From assembly GCA_026400425.1 (NCBI GenBank), contig JAPLPC010000435.1, positions 1,947-21,561 of the forward strand: a stretch of DNA of 19,615 nucleotides. Reading direction: 5' to 3'. Below are positions 8,037 through 15,372 of the stretch, one piece after another (within the stretch, counting starts at the first letter, position 1; the number at the start of each line of letters is the position of its first letter). The notes beneath the pieces were generated by a model. The model was given only the letters and a program-made list of their open reading frames with translations. It made no database searches and had not been told where the DNA came from. The position numbers and the translations under genes were made by a program. This stretch comes from Hyphomicrobiales bacterium (GTDB lineage Bacteria > Pseudomonadota > Alphaproteobacteria > Rhizobiales > Xanthobacteraceae).

Positions 8037-10568
8037 ATGACCAGTTTGTCAGACCAGTCCACGCCAGCACAGTTCCAGCCCCTGAATGCACCGATCGACG
8101 AGCTTCTGCTTGCCGAGATCAAAAGTGCCATTCTCGTCAAGCTGACGCTCGGCATCGGCAAGGAGCCATCCTTCGCCACCAAACACGACTGGTATAAAGC
8201 TGCCGCGCTGACGCTCCGCGACCGGGTCGTGCATCGCTGGTTGCTGTCCGAGAAGGAAAGCTACGATGGCGGGCGCAAGCGCGTCTATTATCTCTCGCTC
8301 GAATTCCTGATCGGCCGCCTGTTCACCGACGCGCTCAACAATATGGGCTTGCTGCCGGTGTTTCGCGCGGCCCTGGAAGATCTCGGCGTCGGGCTCGACG
8401 AGTTGCGCAAATGCGAGCCCGATGCGGCGCTCGGCAATGGCGGCCTCGGCCGTCTCGCCGCCTGCTTCATGGAAAGTATGTCGACCCTCGCCATCCCCGC
8501 TTATGGCTACGGCATTCGCTATGATTTCGGCCTGTTCAAGCAGATCATCTCGAAGGGCTGGCAGAAGGAATATCCCGACGAATGGCTGGGCTTCGGCAAT
8601 CCGTGGGAGTTGCCGCGGCCGGAGGTGGTCTATCACATCCATTTCGGCGGCCATGTCGAACTGGTCGATGACGGCAAGGGCCATCAGCGCAGCGTCTGGC
8701 ATCCCGGCGAGACCGTGGAAGCCGTCGCCTATGATACCCCGATCGTCGGCTGGCGCGGCCAGCATGTGAATGCCCTGCGGCTGTGGTCGGCGCGCGCGCC
8801 CGATCCGCTGCGGCTCGACGTGTTCAACTCTGGCGACTATGTCAGCGCCAGCGCCGAACAGTCGCGCGCCGAGGCGATCTGCAAGTTCTTGTATCCGAAC
8901 GATGAAAGCGCTGCCGGCCGCGAATTGCGGCTGCGCCAGGAGTATTTCTTCGTCTCCGCCTCGCTGCAGGACCTCGTCAAGCGGCACATGGAATCCGAGG
9001 GCAATCTGCGCGGCCTCGCCAACAAGGCGGCGGTGCAGATGAACGATACGCATCCGAGCCTGGCGATCGCCGAGCTGATGCGCATCCTGATTGATGTCCA
9101 CAACGTTCGCTGGGATTCTGCCTGGCAGATCACCAACGCGACGCTGTCCTACACCAATCACACTTTGCTGCCGGAGGCGCTCGAGACCTGGCCGGTGGAG
9201 CTGATGGAGCGGTTGCTGCCGCGCCATCTCGAAATCATCTACCGCATCAATGTCGCGCATCTCGACCGTGCCGACGCCATTCGCCCCGGCGATAGCGATT
9301 ATCGCGCCTCCGTTTCGATCATCGACGAAGGCGCCGGCCGCCGCGTCCGAATGGGCAATCTGGCTTTCATCGGTTCGCATCGCATCAACGGTGTCTCCGC
9401 GATGCATTCGGAGCTGATGAAGGAGACCGTATTCCGCGATCTCAACCAGCTCTATCCCGGCCGCATCACCAACAAGACCAACGGCATCACGTTTCGCCGC
9501 TGGCTGACGCTGGCCAATCCGAAGCTGACCGACCTGTTGCGTGCCACCTGCGGCGAGGCCGTGCTGGACGATCCCTCCCGCCTTAAAAAGCTGGAAGCCT
9601 ATGCGGGCGACGCGGCATTCCAGCAGGCCTTCCGCGCGGTCAAACATCACAACAAACTCGCGCTGTCACGGGTGATCGGCGAGAAACTCGGCGTACATGC
9701 CGATCCCTCGGCGCTGTTCGATGTCCAGATCAAGCGCATCCACGAATACAAGCGGCAATTGCTCAACATCGTCGAAACCGTCGCGCTGTATCAGGCGATC
9801 AAGGACGAGCCGAACAAGGACTGGGTGCCACGCGTCAAGATTTTCGCCGGCAAGGCCGCGGCGAGCTGTCGCTATGCCAGGCTGTTCTTCAAGCTGATCA
9901 ACGACGTCGCCATGATGGTGAACGATGACGACACCATTCAGGGCAAATTGAAGGTCGCGTTCCTGCCCGATTACAATGTCAGCCTCGCCGAGATCATCAT
10001 TCCCGCAGCGGATCTATCCGAGCAAATTTCGACGGCCGGGATGGAAGCCTCCGGCACCGGCAACATGAAACTGTCGTTGAATGGTGCGCTGACCATCGGC
10101 ACGCTGGACGGCGCCAATATCGAGATCCGCGACAATGTCGGGCCGGAGAATATCGCGATCTTCGGCATGACTGCCGCCGAAGTGGTCGAGCGCCGCGATC
10201 GTGGCCTCGATGCGTCCGACGTCATCAACAAGTCGCCGCATCTGAGCCGTGCCATCCACGCCATCGAGAGTGGTTTCTTCTCGCCCGACGATCCGGGCCG
10301 CTTCGCCGGCATCGGCCATGCACTGCGCCATCTCGATCACTACATGGTGTCCGCAGATTTCGACTCCTATTACGCAGCACAGCGCGATATCGATGCGCGC
10401 TGGCAGGCCGGCTCGGCCTGGAGCCGTGCGGCCATTCTGAATACGGCCCGGATGGGATGGTTCTCGTCGGATCGCACCATTCGTGAATATGCCGAAGACA
10501 TCTGGCACGTGCCGGTGGCCAATCAGCTGCCGACGACATTCGTGTCGCAGATCCGCAAGGCGACGTGA
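8037..10568 (+). CDS. glgP: Glycogen/maltodextrin phosphorylase
   Basis: An 843-residue GT35 alpha-glucan phosphorylase that releases glucose-1-phosphate from glycogen using pyridoxal phosphate. Seen are the DAALGNGGLGRLAACFMES active-site segment from residue 129, VQMNDTHPSLAIAELMR, DVQIKRIHEYKRQLLN, and EASGTGNMKLSLNGALTIGTLDGANIEI, in which Lys678 is the expected PLP Schiff-base lysine. Length is close to E. coli GlgP (815) with about twenty extra N-terminal residues. ATG 8037 has only a weakly placed AGG before it, but no better in-frame start is visible nearby. No other glycogen gene is in the window, so it seems detached from a glg operon. It converges on the sensor-kinase gene 21 bases downstream. 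Confidence 0.97.
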   Translation: MTSLSDQSTPAQFQPLNAPIDELLLAEIKSAILVKLTLGIGKEPSFATKHDWYKAAALTLRDRVVHRWLLSEKESYDGGRKRVYYLSLEFLIGRLFTDALNNMGLLPVFRAALEDLGVGLDELRKCEPDAALGNGGLGRLAACFMESMSTLAIPAYGYGIRYDFGLFKQIISKGWQKEYPDEWLGFGNPWELPRPEVVYHIHFGGHVELVDDGKGHQRSVWHPGETVEAVAYDTPIVGWRGQHVNALRLWSARAPDPLRLDVFNSGDYVSASAEQSRAEAICKFLYPNDESAAGRELRLRQEYFFVSASLQDLVKRHMESEGNLRGLANKAAVQMNDTHPSLAIAELMRILIDVHNVRWDSAWQITNATLSYTNHTLLPEALETWPVELMERLLPRHLEIIYRINVAHLDRADAIRPGDSDYRASVSIIDEGAGRRVRMGNLAFIGSHRINGVSAMHSELMKETVFRDLNQLYPGRITNKTNGITFRRWLTLANPKLTDLLRATCGEAVLDDPSRLKKLEAYAGDAAFQQAFRAVKHHNKLALSRVIGEKLGVHADPSALFDVQIKRIHEYKRQLLNIVETVALYQAIKDEPNKDWVPRVKIFAGKAAASCRYARLFFKLINDVAMMVNDDDTIQGKLKVAFLPDYNVSLAEIIIPAADLSEQISTAGMEASGTGNMKLSLNGALTIGTLDGANIEIRDNVGPENIAIFGMTAAEVVERRDRGLDASDVINKSPHLSRAIHAIESGFFSPDDPGRFAGIGHALRHLDHYMVSADFDSYYAAQRDIDARWQAGSAWSRAAILNTARMGWFSSDRTIREYAEDIWHVPVANQLPTTFVSQIRKAT

Positions 10569-10589
10569 TCGCGCAGCAATAGCTGTGCG

Positions 10590-12002
10590 TCACACGTCCG
10601 ATGGCGCTGCAATCGGAATGGTCAGCGTGACGCATAGTCCGTTCGGCGAGGCCGATCGCAGCGCCAGATTGCCGCCATAGAGCTCGGCGAGTTCGCTGGT
10701 GATCGAGAGGCCAAAGCCGAAGCCCGGCGCGGTTTCGTCGAGCCGCTCGCCGGGGCGCTGCACCTGCACCATCTGCTCCGGCAACAAGCCCGGTCCGTCA
10801 TCGCTGATCGCCAGAGCGACCATACGCTGACCATCCGTGGTCGCCGTGATCGAGACTTTGTTGCGCGCCCATTTGAAAGCGTTTTCCAAAAGGTTGCCGA
10901 GCATCTCGTCGAGGTCCTGCGCCTCGCACGCCACCGTCAATGCCGGAGGCACATCAATCACAAACGTGATGGCCTTGTCGCCGTGAATCTTGCCGAGGAC
11001 ATCGCCGAGATCCTGCACGCGTGGGGCAACGACAGTCCGTGCGCGCACGGGTCCGTTCAGCGCGGCGGTGCGGGCGCGCCCGAGATGATGCCTGATCCGC
11101 CGCTCCATCTGCATCACAAGCGGATGCAGCGACGCCGGATCGCGGCCGCCATTCGCGGAGATCGCAAGTCCCAATGTCGCCAGCGGGGTCTTCAGCCCAT
11201 GCGCGAGATTGGCGACGTGACGGCGCGCGCGTTCCAGATTGTCATCGTTCTGCTGCAGCAGCCCATTGAGTTCGCTGACCAGCGGCTCGATTTCCGCGGG
11301 CTGTTCCGCCGGTACGCGGTGGATCGTCCCGTTGCGGACATCGGCCACCGCGCGACGCAACCGATCGAGGGGACGCAATCCGAGACGGACCTGAAGCATG
11401 ACCGCCAGGATAAGCGCACCGCCGAGCAACGCCAAAGATAGCGCCAGCGTGGTCATGGCCTCGCGTAGTGGCCCCCATACCGCGGCGCGCGGCGCGGAGA
11501 CAATGATGGTGACGTGCGAACCGGCGACGACCGTCTGCTTGATTCGATAGTGCAGATACTCTTCGCCGGGCCCGGTGCCATCGGCAGGCCGTGGACGGCT
11601 GCTTCTGTCAGCGCGGTCCTCAAGGTCTTTCTTGCGTCCTTTTTTCAAAGGCGGCGGCGGCTCATCAGGCAGGGCTCTCGCGGCATCGCTGATATCGGCC
11701 CCATCGAGCGAGGCGGAGCGCAGGACGTTGTTCGGACCTGCCATCTGCCAGTACCATCCGCGGCGGATGCGCTCAAAAGGCGGCCCGTCGGCATTCCCAG
11801 CAAGAGTTAGAAGACCCGCCGGATCGACCCGCAGCATCGACGACAGGAACACGATCTGCGTGTCGAGCCGCTGATCGATCTGTCCCTGCACGAAGCGATG
11901 CAGCACGAAGCCGATCAGCACCGCCGCCAGGACAAGTGCGACGGCGATGAAACCGATGGCGGCAAACAACAGCCGGCGGCCGAGCGAGGCCCGGCGCAGC
12001 AT
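10590..12002 (-). CDS. Sensor histidine kinase (PhoQ/QseC-like)
   Basis: A 470-residue inner-membrane histidine kinase. TM1 lies at about 11-34 and TM2 at about 183-203, leaving a periplasmic sensor of about 145 residues. That sensor contains a proline/charged stretch (113-147, including PDEPPPPLKKGRKK). A HAMP-like linker follows (about 204-257), then the phosphoacceptor NLAHGLKTPLATL with His268. The ATPase domain has the N box LLENAFKWARNKV (Asn374), DDGPGLLPEQ and GFGFGLSITSELAELYGG. The HGLKTPL form of the H box is typical of PhoQ-type kinases. It is translationally coupled to the response-regulator gene: ATG 12002 overlaps the TGA by one base, and GTG 12005 is an alternative by four. 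It phosphorylates the adjacent regulator; the signal is unknown. Confidence 0.93.
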   Translation of the reverse strand: MLRRASLGRRLLFAAIGFIAVALVLAAVLIGFVLHRFVQGQIDQRLDTQIVFLSSMLRVDPAGLLTLAGNADGPPFERIRRGWYWQMAGPNNVLRSASLDGADISDAARALPDEPPPPLKKGRKKDLEDRADRSSRPRPADGTGPGEEYLHYRIKQTVVAGSHVTIIVSAPRAAVWGPLREAMTTLALSLALLGGALILAVMLQVRLGLRPLDRLRRAVADVRNGTIHRVPAEQPAEIEPLVSELNGLLQQNDDNLERARRHVANLAHGLKTPLATLGLAISANGGRDPASLHPLVMQMERRIRHHLGRARTAALNGPVRARTVVAPRVQDLGDVLGKIHGDKAITFVIDVPPALTVACEAQDLDEMLGNLLENAFKWARNKVSITATTDGQRMVALAISDDGPGLLPEQMVQVQRPGERLDETAPGFGFGLSITSELAELYGGNLALRSASPNGLCVTLTIPIAAPSDV

Positions 12003-12667
12003 CACGACGATCCTGCCGTGAGCCGGTAACCGCGCCCGCGCACCGTCTCAATCATGTCGTGCCCGATCTTACGTCGCAGTCGCGCCACAATGACTTCCAG
12101 TGAATTTGAATCGGTGCCGGCATCCCCCTCATAGACTTTCTCCATCAGCTCGAGCCGATCGAACACGGTGTCCTTGCGCAGGATCAGAGACTGCAGCACG
12201 CGCCATTCCAGCGCCGTGAGTTTGAGTGGCAGACCATCGCGTTCGAACACGCCGGTTGATACGTCGAACGACAGCGGCCCGCAGGTGACCGCCGGGGCAG
12301 CATGCCCCGCGGAGCGCCGCACCAAAGCGCGCAGGCGCATGATCAATTCCTCGACCCGAAACGGCTTGGTCAGATAGTCGTCGGCGCCGGCCTTGAAGCC
12401 ATCAACCTTGTCGGTCCAGCCATCGCGCGCGGTGAGAATCAACACCGGCAGCCGACGGCCACCGTTGCGCCACGCGCGCAGAACGGTAGCCCCGGGAATT
12501 TTCGGCAGGCCGAGATCGAGCACCGCCGCATCGTAGCTTTCGGTCTCGCCGAGGTGTTGACCATCCTCACCGTCAGACGCGACATCGACGGCAAAATGCT
12601 CGCGCCGTAGCGCTGCAGCGATCTCGCTAGCCAGCAGCGCATCATCCTCGACCAGCAAAACTTTCAT
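12002..12667 (-). CDS. OmpR/PhoP-family response regulator
   Basis: A 221-residue two-component regulator. The receiver domain (1-about 115) shows the acidic pair in LLVEDDA, the phosphoacceptor Asp51 in AVLDLGLPK, Thr79 in LILTARD and Lys101 in YLTKPF. The winged-helix DNA-binding domain (about 125-218) contains LTALEWRVLQSLILRKDTVFDRLELMEKVY, SNSLEVIVARLRRKIG and the terminal ETVRGRGYRL typical of PhoP/QseB/BasR relatives. It is the first gene of an operon with the downstream histidine kinase. It is divergent from the two BOF-module genes across about 150 bases that hold an inverted repeat, so autoregulation and control of those genes are likely but inferred. ATG 12667 is a normal start. 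Confidence 0.95.
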   Translation of the reverse strand: MKVLLVEDDALLASEIAAALRREHFAVDVASDGEDGQHLGETESYDAAVLDLGLPKIPGATVLRAWRNGGRRLPVLILTARDGWTDKVDGFKAGADDYLTKPFRVEELIMRLRALVRRSAGHAAPAVTCGPLSFDVSTGVFERDGLPLKLTALEWRVLQSLILRKDTVFDRLELMEKVYEGDAGTDSNSLEVIVARLRRKIGHDMIETVRGRGYRLTAGSS

Positions 12668-12742
12668 CGCGATATCTGTCCCACCGTCATTCCGTGCGCA
12701 CGCTAGCGCGAGGAAGGGCTATGCGGCGTAGCTTAACTCAAA

Positions 12743-12760
12743 CTGAACCGTTCGGTTCAG
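12743..12760. promoter_or_regulatory. Inverted repeat in divergent promoter region
   Basis: CTGAACCG at 12743-12750 and CGGTTCAG at 12753-12760 form perfect 8-bp arms around TT. Beyond the arms each strand continues with similar bases (CGGTTCAGGCTGG on plus, CGGTTCAGTTTGA on minus). It lies 76 bases before the response-regulator start and 62 bases before the first BOF-module gene, the expected place for an operator serving both. The binding protein is unknown; no separate regulator gene is encoded next to it. Confidence 0.55.
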
Positions 12761-12821
12761 GCTGGATTGGAGCGCCATCGCTAGGGTTGTGGCATCGACA
12801 ACGCCGACAGGAGACGCACCT

Positions 12822-13403
12822 ATGACGGATGAGATGAATAGCTCCGAGCCGAAAGCACTACCGCCGCCACAGCGACGCTGGCAGACGTCCCGCGGAGTAC
12901 TCGGCACCAGCGCCATCGCGCTGGTCTTGATCGCTGGCGCTGCGCTCGGCGCGGGCGGCACGCGGCTGGCGCACAATTGGCAGCCGCGCAGCGTCATGCT
13001 GATGCAGCCGGTGCCGATCGACAAGATGGCCGACGGAACGCCTGTTGCGGTCAAGGGCGACGTCGCCGAGATCTTCGGTAACAAGTTCGTGCTGCAGGAT
13101 CCCAGTGGACGCGCGTTGATTGATACGGGGCCGCGTGGCGAAGATCGCGCCGTGGTGACCAAGGGCGAAGCGGTCACCGTGCAAGGCCGCTTCGATGGTG
13201 GTGTGGTCCGCGCCGATCTGCTGTCGCATGCCGATGGCCGCAACGAAGCCTTCGGGCCGCCGGATGGTCCGAAGGGTCCCAAAGGACCGAAGGGACCGAA
13301 AGGCCCCAAGGGCGGTCCCGACGCCCGGGCCGATCGCGGGCCGCCCCCGCCGCCGCCCGGCGGACCTGAGGACGACGACGCGCTACCGCCGCCGCCGCGC
13401 TGA
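12822..13403 (+). CDS. Membrane-anchored BOF-like OB-fold protein with collagen-like tail
   Basis: A 193-residue protein with a cytoplasmic N-terminus of about 24 residues and one hydrophobic segment (about 26-46). A module at about 74-136 (VKGDVAEIFGNKFVLQDPSGRALIDTGPRG, then KGEAVTVQGRFDGGVVRADLL) follows. It resembles the bacterial OB-fold (BOF) domain of YgiW/YdeI/VisP stress proteins, by strand pattern rather than by search. Then come five GPK triplets (149-163), and a Gly/Pro/Asp-rich tail ending in proline runs (174-179, 189-192). ATG 12822 was chosen because AGGAGA (12809-12814) sits seven bases upstream; the longer GTG 12789 version lacks such a site. It is divergent from the two-component genes and followed by a second gene with a similar module. 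Probably periplasmic or membrane-attached; function unknown. Confidence 0.82.
   Translation: MTDEMNSSEPKALPPPQRRWQTSRGVLGTSAIALVLIAGAALGAGGTRLAHNWQPRSVMLMQPVPIDKMADGTPVAVKGDVAEIFGNKFVLQDPSGRALIDTGPRGEDRAVVTKGEAVTVQGRFDGGVVRADLLSHADGRNEAFGPPDGPKGPKGPKGPKGPKGGPDARADRGPPPPPPGGPEDDDALPPPPR
13266..13310 (+). repeat. Five 9-bp units encoding Gly-Pro-Lys
   Basis: Five consecutive 9-base units (GGN CCN AAR) encode GPK five times within the BOF-like gene, followed by GGP. Third-codon positions vary between units (GGT, GGA, GGC; CCG, CCC; AAG, AAA), so the peptide repeat appears to be maintained rather than freshly copied DNA. Confidence 0.85.
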
Positions 13404-13511
13404 GTTTTTGGCGCACGGCATGCCGATCGAGTCGCACAGATGAGAGTCCCGGTCGGGATCCCCAACCGCCCGATTCGCTTATCCAAAACCCACCACCGAG
13501 AGATGACGACA

Positions 13512-13970
13512 ATGCCAGATCATCACACCACGTCCATCAAGGGCGAGATCACCCATGTGTTCGGCCACCGCATCGTCGTCGAGACGAGCAAGGGCGCCGT
13601 GCTTGCCGACGTCACGCCGAAGGGTCTCGAACAACATCAGTTGCGGATCGGCGACCAGGTCGAACTGGCCGGCGAGATGAAACCGTCGGAGCTGAAAGTA
13701 TTGAAACTCACCTCCGGCAAGACGACGATCGAGATCGCGCACAAGAAGCCGCATGACGATCACCCTCACGCCGAACCGGGCGAGGCCATTAAGGCCGCGC
13801 GCAAAGCCGGCTATGAGCCGCTCGGCGAACCGCGTCGCAAGCCGAAGCATTTCGAAGTGCTCGGACGGTGTGATGACAAGCTGACCGAATTGCACATCGA
13901 ACTCGACGGTCACATCCGCAAAGAGAAACCGGTCGCGCATGGCGATCCGAAGTGGGCCGCCGCGCTCTAA
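13512..13970 (+). CDS. Second BOF-like protein, no signal peptide, His-rich linker
   Basis: A 152-residue protein. Residues about 8-68 (IKGEITHVFGHRIVVETSKGAVLADVTPKG, then RIGDQVELAGEMKPSELKVLKL) repeat the module pattern of the preceding gene product: KG-x-(V/I)-x3-FG-x-(K/R)-x-V, a second strand pair, then a GD/GE-x-V-x-(V/L) strand. A linker rich in His (HKKPHDDHPHAEP, 77-89) leads to a C-terminal part (about 91-140) with EAIKAARKAGYEPLGEPRRKPKHFEVLG. No signal peptide is visible, so it is probably cytoplasmic unless exported by another route. ATG 13512 is preferred because GAGAG ends nine bases upstream; ATG 13503 and 13440 are in frame but badly spaced. It is 108 bases downstream of its neighbour and probably co-transcribed. 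Function unknown. Confidence 0.8.
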   Translation: MPDHHTTSIKGEITHVFGHRIVVETSKGAVLADVTPKGLEQHQLRIGDQVELAGEMKPSELKVLKLTSGKTTIEIAHKKPHDDHPHAEPGEAIKAARKAGYEPLGEPRRKPKHFEVLGRCDDKLTELHIELDGHIRKEKPVAHGDPKWAAAL

Positions 13971-14003
13971 TCGACAGGCTAGCTTGATTGATCGTAACAG
14001 GCG

Positions 14004-14038
14004 AAGAGGACGGCCCTTGGCGCCGTCCTCTTTTTTAG
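14004..14038 (+). terminator. Rho-independent terminator of the BOF-gene unit
   Basis: AAGAGGACGGC (14004-14014) pairs perfectly with GCCGTCCTCTT (14022-14032) around a 7-base loop, followed by a T-run to 14036. It lies 33 bases after the second BOF-like gene. The tail exists only on the plus strand, so it ends rightward transcription. Confidence 0.9.
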
Positions 14039-14048
14039 TGAGTCATCG

Positions 14049-14945
14049 TCACGCGATGGCCGCCTCTGCGCCCGGACGGGCCCGCACCGGGATCATCAGA
14101 TAGCGGACCCCGTTGCTCTGCGCCTCCGGAAAGTGCCCGGCGCGGATATTGACCTGGATCGATGGCAGCAGCAGCGTCGGCGCCGCCAGCGTGGCATCGC
14201 GGGCGGCGCGCATCTCGACGAATTGCTGTTCGGACACGCCGTTGCGCAGATGCACATTGCCGTCCCGCTGAGCGCCGACCGTGGTCTCCCAGGCATAGGC
14301 GTCGCGCCCCGGCGCCTTGTAGTCGTGGCACATGAACAGCCGTGTCTCGGGCGGCAGCGCCAGCAATCTTTGAATCGAGCGATAGAGTTGATGGGCGTCG
14401 CCGCCGGGAAAATCCGCGCGCGCCGTGCCGTAATCCGGCATGAACAGCGTATCGCCGACAAACACCGCATTGCCGATCCGGTACGATACATCGGCCGGGG
14501 TGTGGCCGGGCGTGTACAGCACCGCGACCGTCATCTGCCCCACCGCGAGCGTATCGCCGTCGGCGAACAGGCAGTCGAACGCGCTGCCATCGGGCGTCAC
14601 ATCCTCAGCATTGAACAGCGGACGGAAGATGCGCTGTACATCGGCGATGTGTTCGCCGATGCCGACGCGGGCGCCGGTCTTGCGTTTGATCCAGGGCGCC
14701 CCCGACAGATGATCGGCATGGGCATGGGTTTCCAGCACCCAGTCGATCGTCAGCCCGTCCTGCGCCGCGGCGTGCAGGATCGTTTCAACAGAGCGGATAT
14801 CGACCATCCCGGCGCGGTGATCGTAGTCGAGCACCGGATCGATCACGAGCGCACGCTTCGTCGCGGGATCGCTGACCAGATAACTGACGGTGTTGGTGGG
14901 CTCATCGAAGAAAGCCCGGATCACGGGCAATGTCATCTGGCTCAT
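14049..14945 (-). CDS. Metallo-beta-lactamase-fold persulfide dioxygenase-like protein
   Basis: A 298-residue protein of the ETHE1/Blh type. Members oxidise glutathione persulfide to sulfite with an iron centre held by two His and one Asp. Seen are ETHAHADH ending at about residue 79, YTPGHTPADVSY, FVGDTLFMPDYGTARADFPGG and MCHDYKAPG, which supply the metal ligands, with the long GTARADF segment typical of the persulfide dioxygenase/Blh subgroup. ATG 14945 is chosen because AAGGAGG lies five bases upstream; a TTG one codon earlier is too close. It is divergent, across about 80 bases, from an ArsR-family gene whose relatives (BigR, SqrR) control such enzymes, so persulfide-induced expression is likely. 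Substrate assignment is inferred from family and context. Confidence 0.9.
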   Translation of the reverse strand: MSQMTLPVIRAFFDEPTNTVSYLVSDPATKRALVIDPVLDYDHRAGMVDIRSVETILHAAAQDGLTIDWVLETHAHADHLSGAPWIKRKTGARVGIGEHIADVQRIFRPLFNAEDVTPDGSAFDCLFADGDTLAVGQMTVAVLYTPGHTPADVSYRIGNAVFVGDTLFMPDYGTARADFPGGDAHQLYRSIQRLLALPPETRLFMCHDYKAPGRDAYAWETTVGAQRDGNVHLRNGVSEQQFVEMRAARDATLAAPTLLLPSIQVNIRAGHFPEAQSNGVRYLMIPVRARPGAEAAIA

Positions 14946-14978
14946 CAAGGCCTCCTTGCGAAATGGGACTTGACCTAC

Positions 14979-15013
14979 ATATTAGCGTTCCCTAAGTAAG
15001 CAATACCTAATAT
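14979..15013. promoter_or_regulatory. AT-rich inverted repeat, candidate operator of the ArsR-type regulator
   Basis: ATATTAG (14979-14985) and CTAATAT (15007-15013) are perfect inverted arms 21 bases apart. A nested TTAG-N6-CTAA occurs at 14982-14995. The site fills the region between the divergent dioxygenase and regulator genes, where BigR-type repressors are known to bind AT-rich dyads. Binding here is inferred. Confidence 0.55.
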
Positions 15014-15027
15014 AAAAAGAGCCTGAG

Positions 15028-15351
15028 ATGCCCGCTTCGCAACAGATGTCGATCGATGATTTTGCCGCCAATGCGCAGGAGGTCGCCGACATCCTGCGTG
15101 CCCTCGGCAACGAGCGCCGGCTGATGATCCTGTGCAAGCTGGTCGAGGCCGGGGAGATGACCGTCGGCGCTCTGGTGGCCGCAGTGGGCCTCAGCCAGTC
15201 GGCGCTTTCGCAACACCTCGCCCGGATGCGCGACGAAAACATCGTCACGTTCCGACGCGAAGGCCAAACGCTGTGGTACCGGATCGCCGATCCCCGCACC
15301 CAGCAACTGATGGCAGAGCTGCACCGGCTCTATTGCCGCAGTCCCTCCTGA
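15028..15351 (+). CDS. ArsR-family persulfide-sensing regulator (BigR/SqrR/YgaV-like)
   Basis: A 107-residue winged-helix repressor. The helix-turn-helix is seen as MTVGALVAAVGLSQSALSQHLARMRDENIV (about 44-73), followed by the wing FRREGQTLWYRI. Two cysteines, Cys36 (LMILCKLVE) and Cys103 (LYCRSPS), are 67 residues apart. BigR and SqrR use a cysteine pair with nearly this spacing to form a tetrasulfide bridge with persulfides and release DNA. No metal-binding ELCVCDL motif is present, so an arsenic sensor is unlikely. It heads the unit with the rhodanese and TauE genes and is divergent from the dioxygenase gene. ATG 15028 follows a purine-rich stretch. Confidence 0.92.
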   Translation: MPASQQMSIDDFAANAQEVADILRALGNERRLMILCKLVEAGEMTVGALVAAVGLSQSALSQHLARMRDENIVTFRREGQTLWYRIADPRTQQLMAELHRLYCRSPS

Positions 15352-15372
15352 TCGGTGCGATGGAGTTCACCC

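Noticed and set aside
8049..9650. 533-codon open frame on the minus strand inside glgP
   Set aside because: Antisense to highly conserved phosphorylase sequence; composition is typical of a shadow frame.
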